From Paracholeplasma vituli (GTDB lineage: Bacteria > Bacillota_I > Bacilli_A > Acholeplasmatales > UBA5453), in contig NZ_JAOEGN010000008.1 of the NCBI RefSeq assembly GCF_025446935.1, forward strand, positions 18,147 to 82,146: a stretch of 64,000 bases of DNA, written 5' to 3'. The notes under the pieces are model-generated. The model did no database searches. It was not told where the DNA came from and was given only the letters and a program-made list of their open reading frames with translations. Positions within the stretch are counted from its first letter, which is position 1, and each line of letters opens with the position of its first letter. Position numbers and translations under genes: made by a program. This document shows positions 35,242-44,416 of this stretch, piece by piece.

Positions 35242-35933
35242 ACTTGATCTCCTCGATCTGTGGATTTTAGTACCTTATCCAGCTCATTCTTGATTTTTTG
35301 CATCTGAACATCGGTAGATGCGATGATTTCTGCACATTTTTTGAGTTCATCTTTCAATTCAATTGGAATTTTTACGTTGTTTTTGTACTTCATGTCATGT
35401 TCTAAACTTGCCCAAAAGTCCATTGCGATGGTGCGAATTTGGACTTCAACACGAACACGTCTTTTCGAATCACTAAAATAAACAGGGATTTCGATGGTTA
35501 AATGAAGACTACGATACCCATTTTCTTTGGGTTTTTTGATGTAGTCTTTTATCTGTATCAAAGTGATATCATCTTGTGATACGAACATATTTGCAATCTC
35601 ATAAATGTCGTCTAAGTAGGTGCACACAATTCTAACCCCTGCGATATCGTTAATGTGCTTTAGGTTATCTAAGGTTCGATCGAGTCCATACCTATTTAGT
35701 TTGTCTAATATACTTTGACTTTTCTTTAATCTGACTTTGATAAACTCAATTGGATTACGTGCATAACGCATATTTAGTTCATCATTTAATATTTCAAATT
35801 TGGTTTGGACTTCTCTCATTGCCGAGTAGTATGCCATCATTAATCGTTGGTATTCCGTTTGTTGATTAGAAAACTCAACAGGTGGTTTTAGCGTCGAATC
35901 GGTTAAAAGGTTTTTTTCAAGTTCAATAGACAC
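35238..35933 (-). CDS. small alarmone synthetase, RelA/SpoT domain (RelQ/YjbM type)
   Basis: Proteins of this type make (p)ppGpp from ATP and GTP/GDP. The 231-residue protein consists of a single RelA/SpoT synthetase domain: KSQSILDKLNRYG, DIAGVRIVCTYLDDIY (about 91-106), EVQIRTIAMDFWASLEHDMKYK (given here as RTIAMDFWASLEH, about 161-173) and a C-terminal helix. It lacks the HD hydrolase, TGS and ACT domains of long Rel proteins. It ends with TGA, showing that TGA is a stop here. Confidence 0.9.
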   Translation of the reverse strand: MSIELEKNLLTDSTLKPPVEFSNQQTEYQRLMMAYYSAMREVQTKFEILNDELNMRYARNPIEFIKVRLKKSQSILDKLNRYGLDRTLDNLKHINDIAGVRIVCTYLDDIYEIANMFVSQDDITLIQIKDYIKKPKENGYRSLHLTIEIPVYFSDSKRRVRVEVQIRTIAMDFWASLEHDMKYKNNVKIPIELKDELKKCAEIIASTDVQMQKIKNELDKVLKSTDRGDQV

Positions 35934-36038
35934 ATTGAAATCCTCACTTTCGTCTACGTTTATTATATCATAATAAGGGATAAAATCGAGTCCAATCCAG
36001 GTTTTAACAAGGACTGTTTAATTTTTAAGAAGACATAC

Positions 36039-36070
36039 ATAAAAAAATACAAAACTTTGAATTTTGTATT
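36039..36070 (-). terminator. terminator of the thiolase-to-hydrolase operon
   Basis: AATACAAAA / TTTTGTATT stem with a 7-nt loop and then a TTTTTT run on the minus strand, just after the last hydrolase gene. Confidence 0.8.
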
Positions 36071-36081
36071 TTTTGTTATTT

Positions 36082-36957
36082 TTAGATGAATTTTAGGATT
36101 TCTTCAGCCAATTCGTTTGGTTTATCAACCAGTGGAGAGTGGCCACATTGTTCAAATTTGATGTATTTAGCCTTCGGTAGTGCAGCTAAATTATCCAAAA
36201 CCATGTATTCGGGTACGGTTTTATCTAATGTACCCCAAAACATCAAGGTGTCCGCTTTAATGTGTTTGATTGAACCATCACCTTTAGTATATAAATTCGG
36301 TACATCGCTCATATTTAAGCATGCAAGCGCGTAGTCTGCATCTACTAAACAACGTTGTTTTAGTGTTTCTTTGATGTAAAGTTGGTTAGCTTCAGGTGTT
36401 GGTTTGTTGTGCGTATAAATGGTTAAATCGTAGATATAGGACATAAAGAACGCGTTTTCGGTCGCGATTGCTTCTAAAATAGGCTTCACTTGAAGTGGGT
36501 CAGTAGCGAGTTCATCTTTCGATTTATAACCTTCTGTGAGAATTGGTGCGTTATTTTTATCTTTTTTAAAGATTGGATAACCTTTATGGGTTGTCGAGTT
36601 TATTAAAATCAGTTTATCTACAGAACGTGGGTATCTACTCGCAATTTCCATCGCGACGCCACCACCTAATGACCAACCGGCAATGCTGGCTTTTTCGATT
36701 TTTAGTTCACTCATAAAGAGTTGAACATCGGTTGCGAGATTCGCTAGGGAGTCAAACTTAGATAAGTATGAGGAATCCCCAAACCCTCTTAAGTCTAACG
36801 CAATGACTCGTATATCATCAGGTAAACGTTCAATTAGCGGTAGATAGTAGACTGATGAGGATAAATTCCCATGTATTAAAATGAGTGGTTTTCCTGAACC
36901 TTTTTCCAAATAAGCATACGTTTCACCGTTCTTGAGTTGAATAAATTTCTTTTCCAT
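36082..36957 (-). CDS. alpha/beta hydrolase
   Basis: The 291-residue protein has the oxyanion motif LIHGNLSSSVYYLP, RGFGDSS, the nucleophile in AGWSLGGGVAME (about 135-146), an acid in MFWGTLDKTVP and the catalytic His in EQCGHSPLVDKP. It has no signal peptide. It is the last gene of the long minus-strand operon, 10 bases after a paralogous hydrolase. An esterase or thioesterase acting on the products of the CoA pathway is plausible but not shown. Confidence 0.82.
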   Translation of the reverse strand: MEKKFIQLKNGETYAYLEKGSGKPLILIHGNLSSSVYYLPLIERLPDDIRVIALDLRGFGDSSYLSKFDSLANLATDVQLFMSELKIEKASIAGWSLGGGVAMEIASRYPRSVDKLILINSTTHKGYPIFKKDKNNAPILTEGYKSKDELATDPLQVKPILEAIATENAFFMSYIYDLTIYTHNKPTPEANQLYIKETLKQRCLVDADYALACLNMSDVPNLYTKGDGSIKHIKADTLMFWGTLDKTVPEYMVLDNLAALPKAKYIKFEQCGHSPLVDKPNELAEEILKFI

Positions 36958-36967
36958 GAATTGCCTC

Positions 36968-37789
36968 CTAGATATGATAATGTGTGTCTTTCGCGTTAAT
37001 AAAGCCTAAACATAAGGTTGTAAATAAAAGTGGTTTTTCATACATTGACGCGTGTCCAGCTCCTGGAATTTTAACCCAATGGGATTTTGGAATTCTTTTT
37101 GCAACATAGGCTTGATTATCTACTGGTGTCAAATAGTCTTCTTCTGCAGAAACTATCAATGTTTCAGCTTCAATCTCATGGATTATATCTTTCACATCAT
37201 ACGATTCACTAGATAGCGTTAAACGTTCCATTTGATCTAAGAACTCTGGATTTGAGAAGACTGGGACTAAAACCTGTTTACGGTTTTTCATCCATACTTG
37301 TTGTTCTTCGTAAAATTTTGGAGAGTATATGACTGGAATAGCAGTATTGTAATAAGCTTCTCCATTACGGGTTTTACCAGCTGCAATCCAAGCACGACCA
37401 ATGTCCTTTAACCATGGATTTGTATAAGCAGCGGTATTAAATAATACTAAACGATCGACTAAATTTTTATGTTGAAGTGCGAACTGAATCGCAATCTCTC
37501 CCCCATAGGATATCCCAACAATGGAAGCTTTTTCAAGTTTTAAATGATCAAATAATGATTTTAATAGATCAACTTGAATTTGATGCGTATAATTTTGACC
37601 AATTAACTTTGTAGATTGACCTTGATCAAAGAAGTCAACTCGGATTAATCGGTTATTCGCTTTGAAACTTTCAACAAATGGTGCCCAACTACGGGTACTC
37701 ATCATGATGCCGTTTAATAATACAATTGGTGTTCCATAGCCTTCATCCTCGAAAAATACTTGCTTGTCGTTAATCCAAAAATGACTCAT
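36968..37789 (-). CDS. alpha/beta hydrolase (paralogue)
   Basis: The 273-residue hydrolase has LLNGIMMSTRSWAP, the nucleophile in VGISYGGEIAIQ (about 93-104), an acid in VSAEEDYLTP and the His in GAGHASMYEKP. Its start overlaps the end of the CoA-transferase gene by 20 bases, so the two are co-translated. It is about as diverged from its neighbour as separate subfamilies, so it is not a recent duplication. Substrate unknown. Confidence 0.82.
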   Translation of the reverse strand: MSHFWINDKQVFFEDEGYGTPIVLLNGIMMSTRSWAPFVESFKANNRLIRVDFFDQGQSTKLIGQNYTHQIQVDLLKSLFDHLKLEKASIVGISYGGEIAIQFALQHKNLVDRLVLFNTAAYTNPWLKDIGRAWIAAGKTRNGEAYYNTAIPVIYSPKFYEEQQVWMKNRKQVLVPVFSNPEFLDQMERLTLSSESYDVKDIIHEIEAETLIVSAEEDYLTPVDNQAYVAKRIPKSHWVKIPGAGHASMYEKPLLFTTLCLGFINAKDTHYHI

Positions 37790-39092
37790 GGAGATATCCT
37801 GCTTGAATCGCTTCTTGGGTTAATTGTTCTCTAAATTTTGGATGGGCTATTGAGATTAATAATTTGGCTCTTTCACGAATGTTGGTTCCGCGTAACGCAA
37901 CCATTCCGTATTCGGTAACAACATAATCCACATCGTTTCTAGATAAGGATACTGCTGCACCTGGTTTTAACATAGTGACAATCTTAGATACTTCTTCACG
38001 TTCACCGGTCACTGGGTTTTTAACCATCGCTGTTGAATATAGAGCGATAAAGCTTCTACCACCTTTGGCATTTTGTGCACCAACTGCAGTATCACTTTGA
38101 CCACCAGTACCCGAGAATTGTTGTGTACCAATCGATTCGGAACAACATTGTCCGCTTAAATCGATTTCGATGGTTGAGTTGATAGATACTTGGTTATCAT
38201 TTAACCCAATAATTGCTGGGTCATTGACATATTTACCATTTAAAATCCAGCAAGACGGGTTGTTATTGATGAAGTCATAGAGTTCTTGTGTGCCTAATGC
38301 GAAACAAGCGATGTGTTTGCCGCGATGTAAAGTCTTACGTTTACCATTGATGACACCTGCTTTAATTAAGTTCATCATTTCATTGGTGAACATTTCAGTA
38401 TGAATCCCTAAGTCTTTTTTGCCATAAAGAGATTTCGCTACCGCATTTGGCATACCACCGATACCAAGTTGAATGGTATCTCCATCATGGATTTTATCCG
38501 CGATCAAACGACCAATAATCATATCTTTTTCAGTCGGTTCTGCATCTGGAATAGTTGGAACTGGGTAATCGGCTTTGACTAAGTAATCGACTTCACTGAT
38601 GTGAACTTCAACATCCCCAATGGTTCGTGGAAAATTAGGGTTCACTTCAAGGATGACGAGTTCTGCGGCTTCAACCATCTGTTTTTCATACACATTTGAA
38701 GTCGATAGTGAGATAAATCCATGTTCATCAGGCATACTTGCAGCTGTAACGAACATGTGTGGTTTCTTATAAAATAAACGTTTATGCCCTGCTAAGTGTA
38801 AATGGTTAGGAATAAACGAGATATTGCCATGGGGATGTACTTTTCTTAGAACATTGGTATAGAACCAACCATCTAAATTGAATTTACTGCGGTATTTTTC
38901 GTCCATAAAAAAGTCTGCATTGACGATCGGTAAGCAGTTAGTTACCGTAACTTTTTCGATGCGATCGGCACAGAGGTGTAAATTCGCCATAAAGAGTTGT
39001 GGCTCATTGGCCGCCATTCCTACAACGATTTCATCTTTCGGTCCTACTAAATCAATCATTTCTTTAACAGTAATGTATCTGGCTTGTTTCAT
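37770..39092 (-). CDS. acetyl-CoA hydrolase/transferase family CoA-transferase (4-hydroxybutyrate or butyrate type)
   Basis: This class I-like CoA-transferase moves CoA between acetate and another acid. The 440 residues match the 4-hydroxybutyrate/butyryl-CoA:acetate CoA-transferase group in length. GIHTEMF contains the expected catalytic glutamate at residue 233; QLGIGGMPNAV and GTGGQSDTAVGA are CoA-binding loops; EYGMVALRGTNIRERA is at the C-terminus. It is downstream of the ABC substrate-binding gene after an internal hairpin. The acid substrate is not readable from sequence. Confidence 0.85.
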   Translation of the reverse strand: MKQARYITVKEMIDLVGPKDEIVVGMAANEPQLFMANLHLCADRIEKVTVTNCLPIVNADFFMDEKYRSKFNLDGWFYTNVLRKVHPHGNISFIPNHLHLAGHKRLFYKKPHMFVTAASMPDEHGFISLSTSNVYEKQMVEAAELVILEVNPNFPRTIGDVEVHISEVDYLVKADYPVPTIPDAEPTEKDMIIGRLIADKIHDGDTIQLGIGGMPNAVAKSLYGKKDLGIHTEMFTNEMMNLIKAGVINGKRKTLHRGKHIACFALGTQELYDFINNNPSCWILNGKYVNDPAIIGLNDNQVSINSTIEIDLSGQCCSESIGTQQFSGTGGQSDTAVGAQNAKGGRSFIALYSTAMVKNPVTGEREEVSKIVTMLKPGAAVSLSRNDVDYVVTEYGMVALRGTNIRERAKLLISIAHPKFREQLTQEAIQAGYLHESFLD

Positions 39093-39108
39093 AAGTGACC
39101 TCTTTCAA

Positions 39109-39145
39109 AAAAATAGGAACCTGGAGGAGCGATTTGCTCCCCCAG
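39109..39145 (-). terminator. internal hairpin between the binding-protein and CoA-transferase genes
   Basis: On the minus strand CTGGGGGAGC, loop AAATC, GCTCCTCCAG, then GTTCCTATTTTTTT. It could be a partial terminator or an mRNA stabiliser that lets the binding protein be made in excess. Confidence 0.7.
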
Positions 39146-39157
39146 CCCTAAGTTTAG

Positions 39158-40531
39158 TTAACGCTTAGCGTTGATTTGTTCTAGTGATTCAATGTCTCTA
39201 ATTTTTACGAATGCATGTTTAGCTGCTGAAACGACGAAATCTGTTTCAACAACACCTTCAGTTGCAGGGTTATCGCCTTTAACTTCAGCTGTGAATGCTA
39301 ATTTAGATAATGCCATTGAGCTAATACCCCAACGCATACCGTCTGAGAAGTCAATTTGACCACCCATTGGGATGTCGATTGGTGCAGATTCCATAGCAGT
39401 GATGTAAGATTTGAATGTTAATTCATTTGCGCCTACACGGTCAAGACCAGCTAAGAATACTTTAGCAGCAACATATCCAGCCATTGCGAATGCGTTCGCA
39501 GTGTAGTTGTTAGCAGCGCCGACAGTACCATAACCTGCAGCTGTCATTGTAGCAACGAATGCCCAGTATTCAGCGGAGAAACCATATAAACCTTGTGGGT
39601 CAACGATGTCAATCCAAGCAGATCCATAAATGTCAAAACCGTAGTCTTTAACAGTAATGGTAGATGCGTTTGTATTAACATAGGATGTGATAACAGGAGC
39701 AGTGTTGCCTAAGTCATCTAAGGAAGTTAATGCTTGGTTGAATGGTGCTTGGTTACCAGCAACGATAATTACGTCTGGTTTCTTAGCTAACATAGATTTA
39801 ACAACAGATTCAGTTGTTTCAGCAAGGAATGACATAACGATTAAGTTCTTTTCACGTTTAGCATTCTTAGCTTCTTCAATGATACCAGATGCGATGGATT
39901 TACCAGCATCATCATTAGTGTATAATACACCAACTTTAGCGTCTGTAGCTAATTTAGCATCGCCATTTGGACCAAATAATGATTCAGAAATAGCTCTTGC
40001 ATAAGCGATTCTACCGTCTGTTTTGTAGATTGGTTGAACAGCCATAACTGGGTTCCCTGGAGTATCGCCGAAGTATAATTGGTTAATACCTGTAGCTGCA
40101 TAAACCATTGGAATGTGCTTTTCAAGAATGTAAGGTAAGGTAGCGTTAACGGTACCTGTACCAACGTGTCCAACTAATGCGAACACTTTGTCTTCTTCAA
40201 CTAATTTTTTAGTATTAGTTAAACCGGTTGATGCGTCAGAGCCATCATCGTATGTAACGAATTCAATCTTTCTAGCGACATCTTGTCTTGCATTGTATTC
40301 AGCAAATACAGCTTCGATAGCTGCATTAAACGGAATACCAACTGCTGCGAATCCACCTGTTTTAGGTGCTGTGTTACCAACTTTGATGGTGGTAGCTGTG
40401 ACGCCTTGAACTAAACCAGCAGGTACAGCTGGAACTTTTAGTTCTTCAACGTCTAGGTTTGGTAGTGAACTACCGCAAGCCGCTAACATAAGTGTTAACG
40501 CCATGACGAAAACTAAAACTAATTTCTTCAT
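39158..40531 (-). CDS. Liv-type ABC transporter substrate-binding lipoprotein
   Basis: This periplasmic-type binding protein of the leucine/amide family (Peripla_BP_6) is anchored by lipid. From ATG 40531 it has 457 residues with a signal peptide and lipobox LMLAACGSS (Cys about 19). The mature fold shows KVGNTAPKTGGFAAVG, VFALVGHVGTGT, VGVLYTNDDAGKS. I prefer 40531 to the frame opening at 40555 because AAGGAG lies 6 bases before it. The ligand may be an amino acid or a carboxylic acid; the enzymes around it favour an acid. Confidence 0.88.
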   Translation of the reverse strand: MKKLVLVFVMALTLMLAACGSSLPNLDVEELKVPAVPAGLVQGVTATTIKVGNTAPKTGGFAAVGIPFNAAIEAVFAEYNARQDVARKIEFVTYDDGSDASTGLTNTKKLVEEDKVFALVGHVGTGTVNATLPYILEKHIPMVYAATGINQLYFGDTPGNPVMAVQPIYKTDGRIAYARAISESLFGPNGDAKLATDAKVGVLYTNDDAGKSIASGIIEEAKNAKREKNLIVMSFLAETTESVVKSMLAKKPDVIIVAGNQAPFNQALTSLDDLGNTAPVITSYVNTNASTITVKDYGFDIYGSAWIDIVDPQGLYGFSAEYWAFVATMTAAGYGTVGAANNYTANAFAMAGYVAAKVFLAGLDRVGANELTFKSYITAMESAPIDIPMGGQIDFSDGMRWGISSMALSKLAFTAEVKGDNPATEGVVETDFVVSAAKHAFVKIRDIESLEQINAKR

Positions 40532-40574
40532 ATTCTTCTCCTTATTTTTATCCATTTCTGGATTTTAACCCTTT

Positions 40575-41345
40575 TTATTTTTTTTGACCGAGGTAAGCAT
40601 TGACAAGTTCATCGTTGGTGATGAGGTCAGAAGCTTTACCTTCCATTTTGACTTTACCAAGTTCTAAAACATAGGCATAGTCAGCAATTTTTAATGTTTG
40701 ATACGCATTTTGTTCAACGATGAGAATGGATTTCCCTTCATTTTTAATGCGTTCAACAATCTCAAATATTGCTTTTACGATGAGCGGTGCCAATCCGAGT
40801 AAAGGCTCATCTAATAACAGTAATTCTGGGTCGCCCATCAGGGCACGTCCGATGGCAAGCATTTGTTGTTCCCCACCAGATAGTGTGGAAGCTTGTTGTT
40901 TACGACGTTCTTTTAAGACTGGGAAGTATCCATAAACCATATCAAGAAGTTGTAGGACACGTTGTTTCTTAGAAACTTTAACGATTTTTGAAACCCCATT
41001 TTCTGTGATGGTTTGAGAACTACTCTTGAGCCCATACGAACCCACCAGCAAATTTTCTTCTACAGTCAATCCTCTTAAGATCATACGACCTTCAGGCGAT
41101 TGTAAGATACCTGTTTTCGCAATCTTGTAGGTGTCCATGTTGGCGATGTTTTTACCATTATAGAGGATTTCTCCTGATTGGGCTTTAACTGCGCCTGAGA
41201 TGGATTTAATCAATGTGGTTTTACCCGCACCGTTCGCACCTAGAATCGCAACAATCGAGCCTTTCTCAACTTTCATTGAGACACTCTTGATTGCTTTAAC
41301 AATACCATAGTCAATGACTAAGTCTTTAATTTCTAATACATTCAT
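40575..41345 (-). CDS. livF: ABC transporter ATP-binding protein LivF
   Basis: One of two cytoplasmic ATPases of the importer. The 256 residues have Walker A GANGAGKTTLIKS (about 34-46), the signature LSGGEQQMLAIGRALM (about 153-168), Walker B LLLLDEPLLGLAP and the H-loop region replaced as usual in LivF by VEQN. An insertion of about 20 residues (SSSQTITENGVSKIVKVSKK) precedes the signature helix. It is 2 bases downstream of livG. Confidence 0.93.
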   Translation of the reverse strand: MNVLEIKDLVIDYGIVKAIKSVSMKVEKGSIVAILGANGAGKTTLIKSISGAVKAQSGEILYNGKNIANMDTYKIAKTGILQSPEGRMILRGLTVEENLLVGSYGLKSSSQTITENGVSKIVKVSKKQRVLQLLDMVYGYFPVLKERRKQQASTLSGGEQQMLAIGRALMGDPELLLLDEPLLGLAPLIVKAIFEIVERIKNEGKSILIVEQNAYQTLKIADYAYVLELGKVKMEGKASDLITNDELVNAYLGQKK

Positions 41346-41347
41346 CG

Positions 41348-42433
41348 TTATTCACCCCCCAAATAAGCTGTTTGAACTTGTTTGTTGGATTGAATTTCGG
41401 TTGGAGTCCCAATCGCTAAGCGTTGTCCAAACGACATCGCACAGATGCGGTCACAAATGCCCATGACGAGTTCCATATCGTGTTCAACTAAGATGATGGT
41501 AACACCAAATGTTTTTTGAATGTTTTGAATGGTTTTCGCAAGTTCAAGTGTTTCGGTATCGTTGAGACCTGCAGCCGGTTCATCTAAGATAATCAATCGA
41601 GGATCACTCATGAGAACACGTGCCAATTCGATTTTCTTAAGGATTCCGTAAGGTAACCCATAAGGTATTACATTCTTATAAGCAATGATGCCAAGTGAGG
41701 TTAGAATTGATTCTGCTTTACTTCTTAAAATCGCTTCTTCCTTTTTAAGTTTAGGTAAATGTAACATTTGTTCAAAGAAATTCACTGTAAATAACGAATG
41801 TGCTCCAACTAAGAGGTTATCTAATACAGTCAATTCCCAAATCAGTTCAACGTTTTGGAAGGTTCTCGCAATCCCAAGGTCAATGACTTTATGGACAGGA
41901 TAATCGTTTAAGTTGTGTACATCACCATGGTGGTCTGTGTAATAAACTGCACCTAAAGTTGATTTATAGAACTGTGTGATACAGTTAAATACGGTTGTTT
42001 TACCAGCACCGTTTGGACCTATCAGCCCAAAGATTTCACCTTTTTTAACTGAAAAACTCAAATCATCTACTGCTTTTAAACCACCAAATCGCATGGATAA
42101 GTGGGATAAGGATAAGATGTGTTCTTCATTTGTGATTGCATCTTCTTTATCTTTAGCAATCGAAAGTGAAACTTCTAGTTCTTTCTTACGATTAACATCG
42201 GTTTCTGTTTCTAAGCGTTTTTGAATTTCAACCAATTTGGTTTCATTCTCAACCTTGATTTTGCCTGAATAGAGGGTTGCTTTCTCGTTAAGTGCTTCAA
42301 CCTTCTTTTCTAGCTTTTCAATCATAGGTTTGTATTTTTCATTCCCATAAGCGCGATAGAATTGAATTTTCTTCTCAATCTTGGCCATTTTATGGGTGTA
42401 GTGTGTAAGTAGTTTTACGTTTAACTGTTCCAT
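41348..42433 (-). CDS. livG: ABC transporter ATP-binding protein LivG with N-terminal coiled-coil extension
   Basis: The second ATPase of the importer. The ATPase domain starts near residue 103 ([18 protein letters not shown]) and has Walker [13 protein letters not shown], the family signature region and Walker [14 protein letters not shown]. The first 100 residues form a charged helical extension rich in Lys and Glu that standard LivG proteins (about 255 residues) lack; total length is 361. The extension begins with its own ATG one base after the livM stop, so it is a true part of the frame. Confidence 0.9.
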   Translation of the reverse strand: MEQLNVKLLTHYTHKMAKIEKKIQFYRAYGNEKYKPMIEKLEKKVEALNEKATLYSGKIKVENETKLVEIQKRLETETDVNRKKELEVSLSIAKDKEDAITNEEHILSLSHLSMRFGGLKAVDDLSFSVKKGEIFGLIGPNGAGKTTVFNCITQFYKSTLGAVYYTDHHGDVHNLNDYPVHKVIDLGIARTFQNVELIWELTVLDNLLVGAHSLFTVNFFEQMLHLPKLKKEEAILRSKAESILTSLGIIAYKNVIPYGLPYGILKKIELARVLMSDPRLIILDEPAAGLNDTETLELAKTIQNIQKTFGVTIILVEHDMELVMGICDRICAMSFGQRLAIGTPTEIQSNKQVQTAYLGGE

Positions 42434-43453
42434 TTACTTACCCACCTTTTTGCTTAATGCTCTTTTTTTGTACTTATATTTGAGTTCATTGACTAAACCA
42501 GCCAATCCGTTTGGATAAAACATGGTCACAACAATGACTAAAATACCTGAGATGACAAACGATAAGTTTGCGTAAGGGGTATTATTGAATACTACCTTAA
42601 ATACCATTAAGTCTAATCCGAAGATTACAAATGCGCCAGCCAGCACGCCCCAGATGGATTTAGATCCACCAATAACAACCGCCGCGAGAATATTTAACGA
42701 TAACGCTAAACCGAACTCTGCAGGTTGTGCAAATCGGATGAATCCCATGTAAAGGATCCCAGCCAATACTGCATAGACTGTCGAGACAATAAACGCCATT
42801 AAACGGTATTTAATCAAGTTGATGCCCATGGCTTGAGCGGCTGAATCATTGTTTTTTAAAGACAATAAGGCTCTACCAAATGGACTGTTGATCAAGTTTA
42901 ATGTTAAAATCATTGCTAACACAACCGCTATAATCACCAGTACAAACGTCATTTGTGAGTTTAGTTCCATCGTGAAGATACTGATACGGTTGATGAGGGG
43001 TGTTCCGGATGGTCCACCAGTGAGTGCATCTAAGTTTGTGAAGATTTCCGTTAGAATCTCAGACATCCCGAGGGTAACAATCGCGAGATACATACCTTCG
43101 ATGCGAAGCGATACGATACCAAAGAGTGTCCCTACTACTAAAGCGATGACAACCCCTAATACTAAAGTAACGATAAACGGTAAGTTCAATACATCGATAT
43201 TACTATAGGCGATGGTGGTACCAATCAATATGAAGGATGCAGTCCCTAAGGAGGCTAAGCCGCCATATCCAATAAGTAACGCAAATCCTAGAGCCACAAT
43301 GTATAGAATCAATGTTCTACCCACAGCATTGATGATGGTAACACTCATGTATTTAGAGAGAATTGGAATTAAGAGTAAGACTATACCAAATAATAAGAAT
43401 TGGTATAACGGATTTTTAAGCTTTAATTTAAAGTTTTGTAGGATATTTTTCAT
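42434..43453 (-). CDS. livM: ABC transporter permease LivM
   Basis: The 339-residue permease has about nine membrane segments and the BPD_transp_2 signature: LGFALLIGYGGLASLGTASF (about 55-74), GMYLAIVTLGMSEI and the late EAA-like stretch SIWGVLAGAFVIF. Together with LivH it forms the membrane channel. It starts two bases after the livH stop and abuts livG. Confidence 0.93.
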   Translation of the reverse strand: MKNILQNFKLKLKNPLYQFLLFGIVLLLIPILSKYMSVTIINAVGRTLILYIVALGFALLIGYGGLASLGTASFILIGTTIAYSNIDVLNLPFIVTLVLGVVIALVVGTLFGIVSLRIEGMYLAIVTLGMSEILTEIFTNLDALTGGPSGTPLINRISIFTMELNSQMTFVLVIIAVVLAMILTLNLINSPFGRALLSLKNNDSAAQAMGINLIKYRLMAFIVSTVYAVLAGILYMGFIRFAQPAEFGLALSLNILAAVVIGGSKSIWGVLAGAFVIFGLDLMVFKVVFNNTPYANLSFVISGILVIVVTMFYPNGLAGLVNELKYKYKKRALSKKVGK

Positions 43454-43455
43454 GA

Positions 43456-44415
43456 TTACACCTTCTTCGCAATCTTCTTACCAAACAATCCATAAGGTTT
43501 GATCAGAACAATAATCATGACAAACAAGTAAGTGGCTGTTTTACCCCAAGGATTGAAGTAAACAGCGAACAAGTTATCAAAAATGGTGAATAATAATGCG
43601 CCTACTACTGGTCCAAAGAAGGTTGAGAAACCGCCTAGGATTGCTGAGAAAAACGCTTGAACTTGAGTAGAAATCATCAAGTATGGTGTGACGTAGAATC
43701 CATCACGGTTAGAAGCCATAATAATAGCTGCAACTGCACCAATACCACCTGCAATCGCCCAGCTCATCGCTGTGATAAACTTGGTATTGACACCCATCAT
43801 CGATGCCACTTTTTCATTTGAAGCTGTCGCGCGAACGCCTAAGCCCCATTTACTGAAGCGTAGCATTGCAAAGATGGTACCTAGAATAATCGCACTGAGG
43901 AAGGTGGTTAAGACCATCTCTAGTCTAACAGGAATCCCCATATCACGGAAGAATGTGACAAAGATATTTAAGAATTTACCCAAAGATGAGTCCACCAAGT
44001 TTTTCCCCATACGTGGTAATGGTAACGCATCGACTCCAAATGTCATTGGTAAGACACCGGTAATGATGAGAACCATACCCATAGTAATGATTTGCTTACC
44101 CACAGGATTTAAGAAACGTGAGTTTCTGAAGATAAGCACATCGATGATCATCGAGATGATGAAACTTACCAAGATTCCTGCAAGAATCGCTACTAAGTAC
44201 TCCATCAAAGTCGGTGAAGGTACCGTTGGATTGGTAAAATCTGGATTGGGTAGTAATAAATAAGAAGTAATGAAGGCAGCAATCGTACCAATCATCCCTT
44301 GAGCAAAGTTCGTTGTGAACGATGTCTTAAAAATTAATACAATCGCAAATGTAGCTAAGATGAGGGGTGCACTTGTAAATAGAGAGGAAATGAATATGTC
44401 AATGAATAAATCCAT
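43456..44415 (-). CDS. livH: ABC transporter permease LivH
   Basis: The 319-residue membrane protein has about eight segments with the LivH pattern: TTNFAQGMIGTIAAF (about 33-47), SKWGLGVRATASNEKVASMMGVN, where I give the core as GVRATASNEKVASMMG, and ILGGFSTFFGPVVGALLFTI. It is first of the transporter genes, one base after the KAS III-like gene. The order H-M-G-F-binding protein is the reverse of E. coli liv but common in other phyla. Confidence 0.93.
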   Translation of the reverse strand: MDLFIDIFISSLFTSAPLILATFAIVLIFKTSFTTNFAQGMIGTIAAFITSYLLLPNPDFTNPTVPSPTLMEYLVAILAGILVSFIISMIIDVLIFRNSRFLNPVGKQIITMGMVLIITGVLPMTFGVDALPLPRMGKNLVDSSLGKFLNIFVTFFRDMGIPVRLEMVLTTFLSAIILGTIFAMLRFSKWGLGVRATASNEKVASMMGVNTKFITAMSWAIAGGIGAVAAIIMASNRDGFYVTPYLMISTQVQAFFSAILGGFSTFFGPVVGALLFTIFDNLFAVYFNPWGKTATYLFVMIIVLIKPYGLFGKKIAKKV

Positions 44416-44416
44416 T

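Noticed and set aside
38878..39168. Plus-strand frame of 96 codons over the CoA-transferase start
   Set aside because: It crosses the hairpin at 39109-39145 and is antisense to a conserved gene.
43772..44263. 163-codon plus-strand frame opposite livH
   Set aside because: Antisense shadow; its composition is that of a reverse-translated membrane protein.
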